A DNA stretch of 9,797 nt from an uncultured Eubacterium sp. Lineage in GTDB: Bacteria > Bacillota_A > Clostridia > Lachnospirales > Lachnospiraceae. Shown one piece after another: positions 1 to 7,052 of this stretch. The DNA lies in NCBI GenBank assembly GCA_948468465.1, contig CAOKJJ010000180.1:1-9797 (forward strand). Direction: 5' to 3'. The stretch's first letter is position 1. The number at the start of each line of letters is the position of its first letter. The notes under the pieces were generated by a model. It saw only the letters and a list, made by a program, of their open reading frames with translations. It was not told the DNA's origin and did not search any database. The translations under genes were made by a program, and so were the position numbers.

Positions 1-14
1 CTACATTTTCATAC

Positions 15-39
15 GGTCTGTGCAGTAAATGCGCAGACC
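15..39. other. Hairpin of unknown role at the 5' edge
   Basis: The arms GGTCTGTGC (15-23) and GCGCAGACC (31-39) pair over 9 bp with one G-U pair around a 7-base loop. Neither strand has a T-run after the stem, so it is not a convincing intrinsic terminator. It could be the end of an upstream transcript or the tail of an RNA element cut by the window edge. Nothing else in positions 1-90 looks like a gene. Confidence 0.35.
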
Positions 40-93
40 TACCTGAACTGTTACTGTCAATCTAAATAATAAGGATAAATTTTCCGTAAACAC

Positions 94-122
94 TTGCATT
101 TTACACCCGAAAGTGCTATTTT
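94..122 (+). promoter_or_regulatory. Probable extended -10 promoter of the rimP-ribF operon
   Basis: A TTGCAT -35-like hexamer (94-99) sits 17 bp before TATTTT (117-122). The bases TGC directly before the -10 form the TGn extension that compensates for a poor -35 (3 of 6 matches to TTGACA). Transcription would begin near 128-130 and give a leader of about 107 nt before rimP. No better sigma-A site is visible in the leader. An additional promoter upstream of the window cannot be excluded. Confidence 0.5.
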
Positions 123-151
123 ATTAATTAAGGATAATAAAGTAACTAATT

Positions 152-218
152 ATTGAGAGTGGACCGCAATCCACTCTCAATTCGCGTTGTACTGCGGCTG
201 CAGTATTTCACAGCGGCA
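152..218 (+). promoter_or_regulatory. Structured 5' leader of rimP with two hairpins
   Basis: The first stem is a perfect 12-bp inverted repeat: 152-163 pairs with 170-181 around the 6-base loop CCGCAA. The second pairs TGCGGCTG (193-200) with CAGCGGCA (211-218), 7 of 8 positions, with a 10-base loop. It ends three bases before the rimP Shine-Dalgarno (222-228). No T-run follows the first stem, so simple intrinsic termination is unlikely. An attenuation, protein-binding or RNA-processing role is possible, since rimP-nusA operons are autoregulated in some bacteria, but this is inference. I do not recognise a named RNA family. Confidence 0.45.
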
Positions 219-236
219 TACAAGGAGGTGTATGGA

Positions 237-704
237 ATGTCAAGAAGAGAAGCGTATGAACAGAAAACAGAAGAACTGCTTTTGCCGATTTTGAGCAGGC
301 ATCATTTCGATCTGGTAGATGTGGAATATGTTAAGGAAGGAACAACCTGGTTTCTGCGTGCCTATATCGATAAGGAAGGCGGGATTACCGTAAATGACTG
401 TGAGGATGTGGCCAGGGAAATGAACCCGATTCTGGATGAACTGGATTATATCGACGGATCTTACACCTTTGAAGTCAGTTCGCCAGGACTCGGCAGACCG
501 CTGAAAAAGGAAAAGGATTACGCCAGGAATCTTGGAAAAGACGTAGAGATCCGAACCTATCGTCCTATTCAGCATGAAAAAGAATTTTGCGGGGCTTTAC
601 AGGCATATGATGACGATCATGTAACGATCGTTACGAAGGACGATGTAGAACTTTCCTTTGCAAAGAGTGATATTGCGCTGATTCGTCAGGCTCTGGATTT
701 TTGA
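237..704 (+). CDS. rimP: Ribosome maturation factor RimP
   Basis: RimP binds the free 30S subunit in the cytoplasm and assists its late maturation. The 155-residue product has the family's usual length. An N-terminal alpha/beta domain (about residues 5-85) ends in the signature SSPGLGRPL (81-89), and a C-terminal SH3-like barrel follows (about 90-155). The start is ATG 237 because AAGGAGG (222-228) lies 8 nt before it. The frame stays open upstream to a TTG at 153, but that extension would run through the leader hairpin and has no ribosome binding site. It is the first gene of the operon and lies 35 bp before nusA, the standard pairing in bacteria. Identification is very secure. Confidence 0.97.
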   Translation: MSRREAYEQKTEELLLPILSRHHFDLVDVEYVKEGTTWFLRAYIDKEGGITVNDCEDVAREMNPILDELDYIDGSYTFEVSSPGLGRPLKKEKDYARNLGKDVEIRTYRPIQHEKEFCGALQAYDDDHVTIVTKDDVELSFAKSDIALIRQALDF

Positions 705-739
705 GCGCAGCAGTACACATAGATTAGGAGGATCGAAAA

Positions 740-2047
740 ATGAACAATGAATTGTTGGAAGCATTGAATATATTGGAAAAAGAAAAAAATATCAGCAAAG
801 ATATCCTGCTCGAAGCGATTGAAACCTCTTTGGTGACCGCGTGTAAAAACCACTTCGGCAAATCAGACAACGTGAGGGTGGATATGAATCCGGAAACATG
901 TGAATATCATGTGTTTCAGGCAAAAACGGTTGTGGAAGAAGTAGAAGATCCCGTGATGGAAATCAGCCTTGCAAATGCAAAGATGATTAACAGCAGGTAT
1001 GAGCTTGGAGATATGGTAAATATTGAAATCAAATCCAAGGAATTTGGCCGTATCGCTACGCAAAATGCCAAAAACGTAATTTTGCAGAAAATCCGTGAAG
1101 AAGAGCGCAAGATTTTATGCGATGAATATTACAGCAAGGAAAAAGATATTGTAACCGGTATCGTGCAGCGGTATATGGGCAGAAATGTGAGCATCAACCT
1201 TGGAAAAGTCGACGCGGTTTTGACAGAAAATGAACAGGTCCGGGGAGAAGTTTTTCAGCCGACGGAGCGGATTAAACTGTATATCCTGGAAGTAAAATCG
1301 ACTTCTAAGGGGCCGAAAATCCTCGTATCCAGAACGCATCCGGAACTGGTCAGGCGGTTGTTTGAATCAGAGGTGACGGAAGTCAAAAGCGGCATTGTGG
1401 AGATCAAAAGCATTGCCAGGGAAGCGGGGAGCCGCACAAAGATCGCGGTGCATTCCAATGATCCAAACGTCGACGCGGTCGGCGCCTGTGTCGGTATGAA
1501 CGGAGCCAGAGTCAACGCGATTGTAAATGAACTGCGGGGAGAAAAGATAGATATTATTACCTGGAATGATAACCCTGCCATGCTCATTGAAAATGCGTTA
1601 AGCCCTGCAAAAGTCATTTCCGTCATAGCAGACGCGGAAGAAAAAAGCGCAAAGGTCGTCGTGCCGGATTACCAGCTGTCGCTTGCGATCGGCAAGGAAG
1701 GACAAAACGCAAGACTTGCTGCGCGTCTGACCGGATTTAAAATAGATATTAAGAGCGAGACGCAGGCAAGAGAAGCCGGAGACTTCCTGGATTATGAAAA
1801 TGATTATGAAGATGCTGATGAGTATGAAGAATATGACGAATATGAAGATAAAGCATATTTACAGGAAGAGGATGATGTGCCTTTTAGCCAGGAAGAAGAG
1901 GATGACGGCAGCAGCGGCGAATATGCAGTAGAAGCAGATGAAAGGGAGGATGATGATAAAACGTATGCGTATGCTGACGAAGAGGAGGATGATACTTACG
2001 CAGAAGGTATAGATGACGATAGCAAAGAAGGTGCTGATGCAGAGTGA
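740..2047 (+). CDS. nusA: Transcription termination/antitermination factor NusA with acidic C-terminal tail
   Basis: NusA binds RNA polymerase and nascent RNA and modulates pausing, termination and antitermination. Domains in order are the N-terminal polymerase-binding domain (1 to about 125), S1 (about 133-200), KH1 (about 205-278, loop GMNG at 252-255) and KH2 (about 283-345, loop GKEG at 318-321). AGGAGG at 726-731 lies 8 nt before the ATG. Bacillus-type NusA proteins stop soon after KH2. This one continues with an 89-residue tail (347-435) in which 44 residues are Asp or Glu and 10 are Tyr, with only 4 basic residues. E. coli NusA also has a C-terminal acidic extension, but of folded repeats; this tail looks disordered. 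The stop overlaps the ylxR start by 4 bp. Confidence 0.97.
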   Translation: MNNELLEALNILEKEKNISKDILLEAIETSLVTACKNHFGKSDNVRVDMNPETCEYHVFQAKTVVEEVEDPVMEISLANAKMINSRYELGDMVNIEIKSKEFGRIATQNAKNVILQKIREEERKILCDEYYSKEKDIVTGIVQRYMGRNVSINLGKVDAVLTENEQVRGEVFQPTERIKLYILEVKSTSKGPKILVSRTHPELVRRLFESEVTEVKSGIVEIKSIAREAGSRTKIAVHSNDPNVDAVGACVGMNGARVNAIVNELRGEKIDIITWNDNPAMLIENALSPAKVISVIADAEEKSAKVVVPDYQLSLAIGKEGQNARLAARLTGFKIDIKSETQAREAGDFLDYENDYEDADEYEEYDEYEDKAYLQEEDDVPFSQEEEDDGSSGEYAVEADEREDDDKTYAYADEEEDDTYAEGIDDDSKEGADAE

Positions 2048-2319
2048 AAGCAAAAAAAATTCCTTCCAGAATCTGTGTAGGCTGCAGGGAGCCGAAAGAA
2101 AAGCGGAGTATGGTGCGTGTGGTAAAGACGGCGGAAAATAAAATATGTCTGGATGAAACAGGAAGAATGAATGGCAGAGGGGCTTACATCTGTAAAAATA
2201 TGGATTGTTTTCAGCGTGCGGTACAGTCCAAAGGACTGGAACGTTCTTTAAAAACAAGTATTCCTGAGGAAGTCATCCAATTATTGAAAGAGGAGATGAG
2301 TGCGTTTGAGGCCAGATAA
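2044..2319 (+). CDS. ylxR: YlxR family RNA-binding protein (DUF448)
   Basis: This is a small basic protein of 91 residues, the usual length for the YlxR/DUF448 family, which is encoded between nusA and infB across Firmicutes. Recent work links the family to nucleic-acid binding and RNase P modulation; that is family knowledge, not shown here. The characteristic CVGCREPKEKRSMVRVV block (11-27) and GRGAYIC (44-50) are present. Cysteines 11, 14, 50 and 55 form a possible metal or redox cluster. The start is GTG 2044, whose GTGA overlaps the nusA stop and implies translational coupling. A weak GAAGG (2027-2031) lies 12 nt upstream. No in-frame ATG is available nearby. Confidence 0.93.
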   Translation: MKAKKIPSRICVGCREPKEKRSMVRVVKTAENKICLDETGRMNGRGAYICKNMDCFQRAVQSKGLERSLKTSIPEEVIQLLKEEMSAFEAR

Positions 2320-2641
2320 GGTATTGTCCATGATTGGAATGGCAGCCAGGGCAGGGAATATCGCAAGCGGTGAGTTTTCAACGGAAAAAGCTGTAAAAGG
2401 AGGCAAAGCCTGTCTGGTCATTCTTGCAAAAGATGCGTCCCAAAATACAGCAAAGCATTTTTCAGATATGTGTGCATATCGAAAGATACCACTTTTTGAA
2501 TATGCGGATAAAAAACAGCTTGGTAATTGCATTGGGAAAGAATGCCGGGCGTCAATGGCAGTTACAGATAAAAATCTGGCGGGAGCAATTGTCAAAAGGT
2601 TAACGGAAACTGAACAACTGAATAATGGAGGTAATAGATAG
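2300..2641 (+). CDS. ylxQ: YlxQ, L7Ae/L30e-family ribosomal protein-like RNA-binding protein
   Basis: The 113-residue protein belongs to the L7Ae/L30e/Gadd45 family of kink-turn RNA binders; YlxQ homologues sit between ylxR and infB in Firmicutes. The N-terminal block DKVLSMIGMAARAGNIASGE (6-25) is the family signature, followed by KAVKGGKACLVILAKDAS. The frame overlaps ylxR by 20 bp. Two starts are possible: GTG 2300, only 4 nt after GAGGAG (2290-2295), or TTG 2306, at a more normal 10-nt spacing. ATG 2330 would remove conserved residues and is unlikely. I report the GTG, and the true start may be two codons downstream. Its exact cellular RNA target is not known to me. Confidence 0.9.
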   Translation: MRLRPDKVLSMIGMAARAGNIASGEFSTEKAVKGGKACLVILAKDASQNTAKHFSDMCAYRKIPLFEYADKKQLGNCIGKECRASMAVTDKNLAGAIVKRLTETEQLNNGGNR

Positions 2642-2644
2642 CAT

Positions 2645-5599
2645 ATGGCAAAGCAGAAAATACATGAACTTGCAAAAGAGCTGAAAGTAGCAAGCAAGGT
2701 AATCGTAGATTATATGAATAAGAAGACGAAAGATAAAGAAAAAAAATATACTTCATCCAATGCGCTGGAAGCAGAGGAGACGGCGGATATTAAAGCAAAT
2801 CTGGAAATGCTTGTAAAAGCGGATCATGCGTTAAAAGAAGCGGGGGCGCAGCAGGCTAAACAGGCGGATCCGAAAGCGGCGCAGTCCAAACAGCAGGATC
2901 CAAAGGCAGCGGCAAAGGAAGGAAAAGAAGGAGAGGCGCGGCCAAAGAAAAAAGCGAGTATCACAGCAGTATTTAACGCACAGTACAGCAAGCAAAACCG
3001 CAGATCCAATTCAAACAGGAATAACAAGTCTTCGAATGAACGTCCGGAACGACCAAACAGGGACCGCGGGCCAAGAACGGTAAAACCGGCGGAAAAACCG
3101 CATATTCCAATTCGTCCGAACGCGGACAGACCAAACTATGACCGGGCATCTGCACATGTGCCGGATGATGAGATTGTAAAACCAGCGCCGACTAAGGCCG
3201 AAAAGCCGGAACGAGGTGAAAATACGGAACGAGCAGACCGTATGGAACGTGTAGAACGGACAGATCGTACTACAGAACGGACAGATCGTGCAGAACGTAC
3301 CGACCGCAATGAAAAATTTGAAAAAAATAATGATAAGGCAAATGCGCAGGGACGCACGCAGCAGCCGCGTACGCAGGCGGAACGCGGGGTACGCGCCGCG
3401 AGCATCCAAAAGGCACAGGGCGGCGGACAGCGCGCGAATGCTGGAAACGGCAGACAGGAGCGCGGCCAGAATGACAGAGGTGGAAAAAATGCGGGATTTG
3501 AGCAAAAAGGTGAGAAAAATCGTTCGAATAATCGAGCGAATTCCGGTAATAATTATGGTGATAAAAACGGCGGCAGAGTCGGTCAGAATCGCCAGAAGGA
3601 ATTTAAAGGCAAACTAGATCAGAATTCGAACCGTTTCCATAAGGAATCTGTGAAATCCGCACCGGAAGAAATGCAGAAGGAAAGCCGTGACAACAGAAGC
3701 CGCGACAATAACCGGAAGAAAAACAGCAAAGATTACGATAAGCTGGGCGGTAAAAAACAAGAGCGCTATATCAATCTGGAAAAGACGAGCGGGCATAAGA
3801 AGAAAAACCAGACGCCGGTGCAGCCTGCGCAAAAAGAAGAAGAGGTGATCCGTTCCATTACGCTTCCGGAGCATATGACCATCAGGGAGCTTGCGGATAA
3901 GATGAAGGTACAGCCGTCTGTCATTGTGAAAAAACTGTTTTTAAAAGGCACGATGGTAACGGTGAATCAGGAAATTGACTATGAACACGCGGAAGAAATC
4001 GCACTGGAATTTAACTGTATCGCGGAGCCGGAAGAAAAGATAGACGTGATCGCGGAGCTGTTAAAGGAAGAAGCGGAAGATGAGAGCAAGATGGTGTCCC
4101 GTCCTCCGGTAGTCTGTGTTATGGGGCATGTAGATCACGGCAAAACCTCTTTGCTGGATGCGATCCGGCATACAAGGGTAACCGATAAAGAAGCCGGCGG
4201 CATTACACAGGCAATCGGCGCCTATATGGTAAAATGCAACGGAGAAAACATTACGTTTTTGGATACACCGGGACACGAAGCGTTTACAGCGATGCGTATG
4301 CGCGGGGCAAACTCCACGGATATCGCAATATTAGTCGTAGCGGCGGACGATGGCGTTATGCCGCAGACCGTAGAAGCGATTAACCACGCGAAAGCGGCTG
4401 GCATTGAGATTATCGTTGCCGTCAATAAAATAGATAAGCCAAATGCAAATATTGAACGTGTAAAGCAGGAGCTTTCTGAACACGAGCTGATTCCTGAGGA
4501 CTGGGGCGGCAGTACGATCTTCGTACCGGTATCCGCACATACAAAAGAAGGGATCGAGCAGCTGCTGGAAATGATTTTGTTAACGGCAGAAGTATTAGAG
4601 CTAAAGGCAAATCCAAAACGGAATGCCCGCGGCGTTGTCATCGAAGCGAAGTTAGATAAAGGCCGCGGCGCAGTCGCTACGGTACTTGTACAAAAAGGCA
4701 CGCTGAAAGTCGGCCAGCCGGTTGCGTGCGGTAGCAGCTACGGGAAAGTAAGGGCTATGATCGACGACAAAGGCCGCAATGTCAAAGACGCAAAGCCGTC
4801 CATGCCGGTGGAAATCCTTGGCCTTAGCAGTGTACCGGACGCAGGCGAGACGTTTGTTGTATGCGAATCCGAAAAAGAAGCCAGAAACTTTGCGGAGACT
4901 TATATTTCAGAGAGCAAGGAAAAGCTTTTGGAAGAGACAAGATCACGGATGTCGCTGGACGATCTGTTTTCACAGATTCAGTCAGGCAATGTCAAAGAAC
5001 TGAATATTATCGTAAAAGCAGACGTACAGGGTTCGGTGGAAGCAGTCAAGCAGAGTCTGCAGAAGCTGTCCAACGAAGAGGTGGTAGTCAAGATCATTCA
5101 CGGCGGCGTCGGTTCGGTCAACGAGTCAGACGTCAACCTGGCATCGGCTTCCAACGCCATTATTATAGGATTTAACGTCCGTCCGGACCCAGTAGCAAAA
5201 GCAACCGCAGAGCGGGAAGGCGTGGACATCCGCCTGTACAAAGTCATTTACAGTGCGATTGAAGACGTGTCTGCCGCGATGAAGGGGATGCTGGATCCGA
5301 TTTTCGAAGAAAAAGTACTCGGCCATGCAGAGGTACGGCAGATTTTCAAGGCATCCGGAGTTGGAAATATCGCAGGCTCTTATATTCTGGATGGTGTATT
5401 CGAAAGAGGATGCAAGTGCAGAATCACAAGAGACGGGGAACAGATCTTTGAAGGCGCGCTCGCTTCCTTAAAACGTTTTAAAGATGATGTCAAAGAGGTT
5501 AAGACAGGTTTTGAATGCGGACTTGTATTCGAAGGCTTTAACGATATTGCGGAATTTGATCAGATTGAAGCCTACAAGATGGTCGAAGTGCCTCGCTAA
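2645..5599 (+). CDS. infB: Translation initiation factor IF-2
   Basis: IF-2 is the GTPase that delivers initiator fMet-tRNA to the 30S subunit and promotes subunit joining. An N-terminal IF2_N-type domain (1 to about 55) is followed by a long polar linker (about 65-400), a second IF2_N-type domain (about 403-457) and the G domain. The G domain has G1 GHVDHGKT (494-501), G3 DTPGH (540-544), G4 NKID (594-597) and G5 SAH (630-632). The C-terminal EF-Tu-like and fMet-tRNA-binding domains run to residue 984. GGAGG (2627-2631), inside the end of ylxQ, lies 13 nt upstream of the ATG. At 984 residues it exceeds both B. subtilis IF-2 (about 716) and E. coli IF-2 (890); the excess is in the linker, which is rich in Asn, Arg, Lys and Glu. 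Confidence 0.98.
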   Translation: MAKQKIHELAKELKVASKVIVDYMNKKTKDKEKKYTSSNALEAEETADIKANLEMLVKADHALKEAGAQQAKQADPKAAQSKQQDPKAAAKEGKEGEARPKKKASITAVFNAQYSKQNRRSNSNRNNKSSNERPERPNRDRGPRTVKPAEKPHIPIRPNADRPNYDRASAHVPDDEIVKPAPTKAEKPERGENTERADRMERVERTDRTTERTDRAERTDRNEKFEKNNDKANAQGRTQQPRTQAERGVRAASIQKAQGGGQRANAGNGRQERGQNDRGGKNAGFEQKGEKNRSNNRANSGNNYGDKNGGRVGQNRQKEFKGKLDQNSNRFHKESVKSAPEEMQKESRDNRSRDNNRKKNSKDYDKLGGKKQERYINLEKTSGHKKKNQTPVQPAQKEEEVIRSITLPEHMTIRELADKMKVQPSVIVKKLFLKGTMVTVNQEIDYEHAEEIALEFNCIAEPEEKIDVIAELLKEEAEDESKMVSRPPVVCVMGHVDHGKTSLLDAIRHTRVTDKEAGGITQAIGAYMVKCNGENITFLDTPGHEAFTAMRMRGANSTDIAILVVAADDGVMPQTVEAINHAKAAGIEIIVAVNKIDKPNANIERVKQELSEHELIPEDWGGSTIFVPVSAHTKEGIEQLLEMILLTAEVLELKANPKRNARGVVIEAKLDKGRGAVATVLVQKGTLKVGQPVACGSSYGKVRAMIDDKGRNVKDAKPSMPVEILGLSSVPDAGETFVVCESEKEARNFAETYISESKEKLLEETRSRMSLDDLFSQIQSGNVKELNIIVKADVQGSVEAVKQSLQKLSNEEVVVKIIHGGVGSVNESDVNLASASNAIIIGFNVRPDPVAKATAEREGVDIRLYKVIYSAIEDVSAAMKGMLDPIFEEKVLGHAEVRQIFKASGVGNIAGSYILDGVFERGCKCRITRDGEQIFEGALASLKRFKDDVKEVKTGFECGLVFEGFNDIAEFDQIEAYKMVEVPR
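3227..3307 (+). repeat. Degenerate ERTDR repeats inside the IF-2 linker
   Basis: Near-identical units encoding ERTDR occur at residues 204-208, 211-215 and 217-221, with the related ERADRME and ERVERTD just before. At DNA level GAACGGACAGATCGT is exact at 3254-3268 and again at 3275-3289, a 21-bp period. This is consistent with slippage or unequal duplication inside a disordered segment. The repeat is coding and stays in frame. Confidence 0.7.
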
Positions 5600-5640
5600 G
5601 CAGGAAACGAACCTGTTATTTCATATTTGAAGGTGTGAAA

Positions 5641-6066
5641 ATGAGAAAAAACAGTATAAAAAATACACGCGTTAATGAAGAAGTACGCAGAAAACTCAGT
5701 GAGATTATTCGCGGCAGCATTAAGGATCCGCGTATTCATCCCATGACGAGCATTGTTTCTGTGGAAGTCGCACCGGATTTAAAGACGTGCAAAGCATATG
5801 TCAGTGTGCTGGGCGACGAACAGGCGCAGAAAGACACACTGACAGGTTTAAAAAGCGCAGAGGGCTACATTCGCCGCAGCCTTGCACAAAGTGCGAATCT
5901 GCGCCATACGCCGCAGATCCATTTTATTATTGACCAGTCGATTGCGTATGGCGTTACCATGTCCCATCTGATCGACCAGGTAAATAAAAAAACAGATCAG
6001 GCAAAAGAAGCGCAGGAGTCAGAACCGGAATATGATCAGGAAGAAAAGGATGACAGCGGACAATGA
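5641..6066 (+). CDS. rbfA: 30S ribosome-binding factor RbfA
   Basis: RbfA is a small KH-fold protein that binds the 30S subunit near the 5' end of 16S rRNA and helps late maturation and cold adaptation. The 141-residue product shows RVNEEVRRKLSEIIRG (10-25), then DPRIHPMTSIVSVEVAPDL and RHTPQIHFIIDQSIAYG, all family hallmarks. I chose ATG 5641, 7 nt after GAAGG (5629-5633). An in-frame GTG at 5635 would sit almost on the Shine-Dalgarno. After the KH fold the protein ends in a short acidic, glutamine-containing tail (about 117-141). The stop overlaps the nrnA start as ATGA, so translation is probably coupled. Confidence 0.96.
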   Translation: MRKNSIKNTRVNEEVRRKLSEIIRGSIKDPRIHPMTSIVSVEVAPDLKTCKAYVSVLGDEQAQKDTLTGLKSAEGYIRRSLAQSANLRHTPQIHFIIDQSIAYGVTMSHLIDQVNKKTDQAKEAQESEPEYDQEEKDDSGQ

Positions 6067-7034
6067 ACAGTCTGAAAGAACAGCTGGCAGGAGTGCGCAG
6101 CGTAGCCATTGCAGGACATGTAAAACCGGACGGGGACTGTATCGGTTCCTGTCTGGCTGTCTATAATTATATGAAGGAATATTACCCGCAAATACAGGCG
6201 GAAGTATATTTGGAACCAATTCCGAACATTTTTAAGTTTTTACAGCGTGCGGACGAGATTATCAGCGAACCGGAGGAAACGAGGCGGTTTGACCTGATGA
6301 TTGTTCAGGACTGCGGAGATGAAAAAAGGCTCGGAAAAGCCGGTGCATTGTTAAAAAATGCCGGACGCGTGATCTGTATTGACCACCATATCAGCAATGC
6401 TGGTTTTGGCGATGACAGTTATATTTTTCCGAAAGCCAGCTCGACGTCAGAGCTTGTATTTGAGTTAATGGAAAAGGAACGGATTACAAAGCAGATAGCA
6501 GAATGCATTTATACAGGCATCATTCACGACACCGGATTGTTTCAATATTCCTGCACGTCGCCAAAAACGATGCGCATTGCGGCATTTTTAATGGAACAGG
6601 GGATCAATTTTTCAGAAATTGCAGATAAGACCTATATGCAAAAAACATTTGAACAAAACAAGATTCTCGCAAGGGCATTGGAAAAAAGCAGGCTGCATCT
6701 GGATGGAGCCTGTATTTCTTCGATTATTACAAAAGAAGATATGCAGGAGTATCAGGTGCTGCCAAAGCATCTGGAAGGCATTGTATCCCAGCTGCGTGCG
6801 ACAAAAGATGTGCAGGCGGCAGTATTTTTTTACCCGAAAGGTGTGCAGGAAGATGGAACAGAATATAAAATCAGTTTCCGTTCCGGTTCGGATGAGGTGA
6901 ACGTCGCCCAAATCGCCATGCACTATGGGGGCGGAGGACATATCCGTGCGGCCGGAGCGTCCACAAGACTGGAGCCTCAGGTCTGTCTGGAACAGATTTT
7001 GGAAATGATCAGGCAGCAGCTGATTCATGCATAA
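6063..7034 (+). CDS. nrnA: DHH/DHHA1 family phosphoesterase, NrnA-like oligoribonuclease/pAp phosphatase
   Basis: NrnA-type proteins degrade 2-5 nt RNAs and dephosphorylate 3'-phosphoadenosine 5'-phosphate using Mn2+. The 323-residue length fits. The metal-binding DHH motifs are intact: GHVKPDGD (18-25, with H19, D23 and D25), D83 in VQDCGD, the DHH triad at 107-109, and D156 in TGIIHDTG. The DHHA1 substrate-binding domain ends with GGGGHIRAAG (289-298). Location between rbfA and truB is the usual place for nrnA-like genes in Firmicutes. ATG 6063 overlaps the rbfA stop; a weak AAAGGA (6045-6050) lies 12 nt upstream, so coupling is likely. Substrate preference cannot be read from sequence. Confidence 0.94.
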   Translation: MNSLKEQLAGVRSVAIAGHVKPDGDCIGSCLAVYNYMKEYYPQIQAEVYLEPIPNIFKFLQRADEIISEPEETRRFDLMIVQDCGDEKRLGKAGALLKNAGRVICIDHHISNAGFGDDSYIFPKASSTSELVFELMEKERITKQIAECIYTGIIHDTGLFQYSCTSPKTMRIAAFLMEQGINFSEIADKTYMQKTFEQNKILARALEKSRLHLDGACISSIITKEDMQEYQVLPKHLEGIVSQLRATKDVQAAVFFYPKGVQEDGTEYKISFRSGSDEVNVAQIAMHYGGGGHIRAAGASTRLEPQVCLEQILEMIRQQLIHA

Positions 7035-7052
7035 AAAACGGAGTATCTTGTT

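Noticed and set aside
153..236. N-terminal extension of RimP from TTG 153
   Set aside because: It would translate the leader hairpin, has no ribosome binding site, and adds 28 residues not seen in the family. ATG 237 has AAGGAGG 8 nt upstream.
1859..2257. Antisense 132-codon frame opposite nusA tail and ylxR
   Set aside because: A hydrophobic Phe/Leu-rich product is what the reverse complement of an acidic Glu/Asp tail gives (TTC, ATC codons); no independent support.
3227..3307. Repeats read as a possible CRISPR or direct-repeat array
   Set aside because: The units are short, degenerate, in frame and within the IF-2 linker; there are no spacers.
3011..3505. Antisense open frames opposite the infB linker
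   Set aside because: They arise from the low-complexity codon pattern of the sense strand; the products are Ser/Arg/Phe-rich with no recognisable domain.
3288..3617. Second + strand frame of 109 codons within infB
   Set aside because: It overlaps infB in another frame and is an artefact of the Asn/Arg-rich repeats; no start context.
5600..5620. Short inverted repeat CAGG/CCTG between infB and rbfA
   Set aside because: Four base pairs with a 7-base loop is too weak to claim a regulatory hairpin.
5635..5640. GTG 5635 as the rbfA start
   Set aside because: It lies directly against the Shine-Dalgarno (5629-5633); ATG 5641 has normal 7-nt spacing and gives the family N-terminus.
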